A stretch of DNA of 7,030 nt from NCBI GenBank assembly GCA_030430725.1, contig JAUIKP010000168.1, forward strand, positions 1 through 7,030, given 5' to 3'. A program made the position numbers and the translations under genes. Numbering within the stretch: the first letter of the stretch is position 1; the number at the start of each line of letters is the position of its first letter. Shown here in pieces: positions 6,365 to 7,030 of this stretch. The notes beneath the pieces are model-generated. The model ran no database searches, was not told where the DNA came from, and saw only the letters and a program-made list of their open reading frames with translations. The stretch comes from Nitrospiria bacterium (GTDB taxonomy: Bacteria; Nitrospirota; Nitrospiria; Nitrospirales; UBA8639).

Positions 6365-7030
6365 ACCCTTTCTCGAAATTACTCTGAGATGAGCCTACCA
6401 GGAGTGGATCCACACGCACCAAATCTTTTCCTCTAGATTTTAGAAGGCATACAGCCGCATGATGTAGTTGTGCAACTGTACGCCGTTTTGCTTACAGTCG
6501 TGGCACCACAGTACTGGTCAAGCCCCCGCTCAAAGAAGCGACGCGCAAAATTGCTCGACTTAGTTTCAAGGTGCTCGGTCTACGCTCCTTGTGGATCAGG
6601 TACATGGGGTGGTTATAGAGCCCCCGGCGTGACCTTTTGCCCCAGACAACCGGCCCGGACACATGCGAAGTCAAGAGTGCTCGACAGCTCATAGCTCATG
6701 AAGCCCGCAATGCCAACCGCGGCCTTGCCACGAGTACAATCCGCAAAGCGAGCGTAGCGTTACGCGTGTTGGCGCCCACGCGCGCCGTTGCTGCACGTCG
6801 TAAAACCCTTGGGTGCCACAGTGCACGGACTCGTAAAACCAGCTGAGGGCAGGAAGGGGCGTCACCAGCTTGATAGTCCCGGATACTCAGCAAAGCAGGC
6901 TCGGACATAACGTCAGGGCAGACCAAGCACGCCCATTTCCCAATGCAGGACTGCGGGGAAAGGGCCTGGCCTCAGGGTTTCCCTACTCAAATCTGACTCC
7001 TACAAATGTGAAGTGACCTCTCCATTAAGT
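6365..7030. other. Gene-poor stretch without an intact coding region
   Basis: About 670 nt upstream of the transporter gene hold only short overlapping open frames on both strands (all under 80 codons). None has a good ribosome binding site, recognisable motif or neighbour context. Composition is uneven: the part around 6700-6850 is clearly GC-rich, while 6361-6450 is AT-richer. The middle may contain a transposase remnant (6437-6700). The transporter promoter presumably lies near 6302-6470, but I could not find a convincing -35/-10 pair. No tRNA-like or rho-independent terminator structure was recognised. The window ends inside this stretch. Confidence 0.6.
6437..6700 (+). pseudogene. Possible decayed IS110-family transposase N-terminus
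   Basis: The frame from 6437 to 6694 contains short blocks that recall the N-terminal DEDD domain of IS110-type transposases. VVVQLYAV (6464-6487) resembles the start after the first Asp. KKRRAKLLDLVSR (from about 6536) resembles the lysine/arginine-rich helix. CGSGTWGG resembles the EACGS-x-x-W block. A P-x-Q and AKS near the end, partly in another frame, resemble PQ-x-V-x-P-Y-x-K-S. There is no intact start, the key acidic residues are not in register, and several frame changes are needed. No terminal repeats or complete element were seen. Similarity was judged by eye from memory of the family and could be coincidence. Confidence 0.22.

Noticed and set aside
6376..6400. CTGAGATGAGCC as part of a TPP riboswitch
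   Set aside because: Only a CTGAGA fragment matches; the ACC-x-GA-x-CTGATCTGG half and the required helices are absent, and the adjacent gene is not thiamine-related.
6696..6926. 76-aa minus-strand ORF
   Set aside because: Arginine- and alanine-rich translation typical of a shadow in GC-rich DNA; no motif and no good ribosome binding site.

Overview
The window is a bacterial chromosomal segment of roughly 50% G+C. Gene content suggests a Nitrospira-like member of the Nitrospirota: a bacterial Thi4-type thiazole synthase next to thiC, and compact same-strand operons with unassigned small proteins. This taxonomic guess is inference only; no marker gene is present.

Region 1 (1-3809, + strand) looks like one long transcription unit. 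It starts with the C-terminal part of thiC (pyrimidine branch of thiamine synthesis). A possible 39-codon ORF follows and runs into the start of thi4 (thiazole branch). Next come a four-TPR protein, a degenerate receiver-domain protein lacking the phosphorylatable aspartate, and a YgfZ-type folate-binding protein whose start overlaps the receiver gene by 4 nt (ATGA). The first two enzymes supply both halves of thiamine. YgfZ proteins support Fe-S enzymes, and ThiC is one. The TPR and pseudo-receiver proteins have no known link to thiamine and are the least explained members.

Region 2 (3810-4947) holds a divergent pair. On the minus strand is a 158-aa protein of unknown function with a GTG start and a strong ribosome binding site. 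On the plus strand is a 73-aa protein with a putative zinc site (Cys-x4-Cys-x13-Cys-x2-His). Their 244-nt spacer carries an imperfect inverted repeat, an AT-rich tract and a short direct repeat.

Region 3 (4948-6301, - strand) encodes an EamA/DMT-family ten-helix transporter followed after 37 nt by a SnoaL/NTF2-like small protein, a likely two-gene operon.

Region 4 (6302-7030) has no intact gene. Part of it reads, with frame changes, like a decayed IS110-family transposase N-terminus, but this is weak.

The most notable items are the Thi4 with histidine in place of the sulfur-donor cysteine (expected to be catalytic and sulfide-dependent rather than suicidal), the possible overlapping mini-ORF between thiC and thi4, and the linkage of thiamine genes to a pseudo-receiver and YgfZ. 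I saw no CRISPR array, tRNA, rRNA or convincing defence system.
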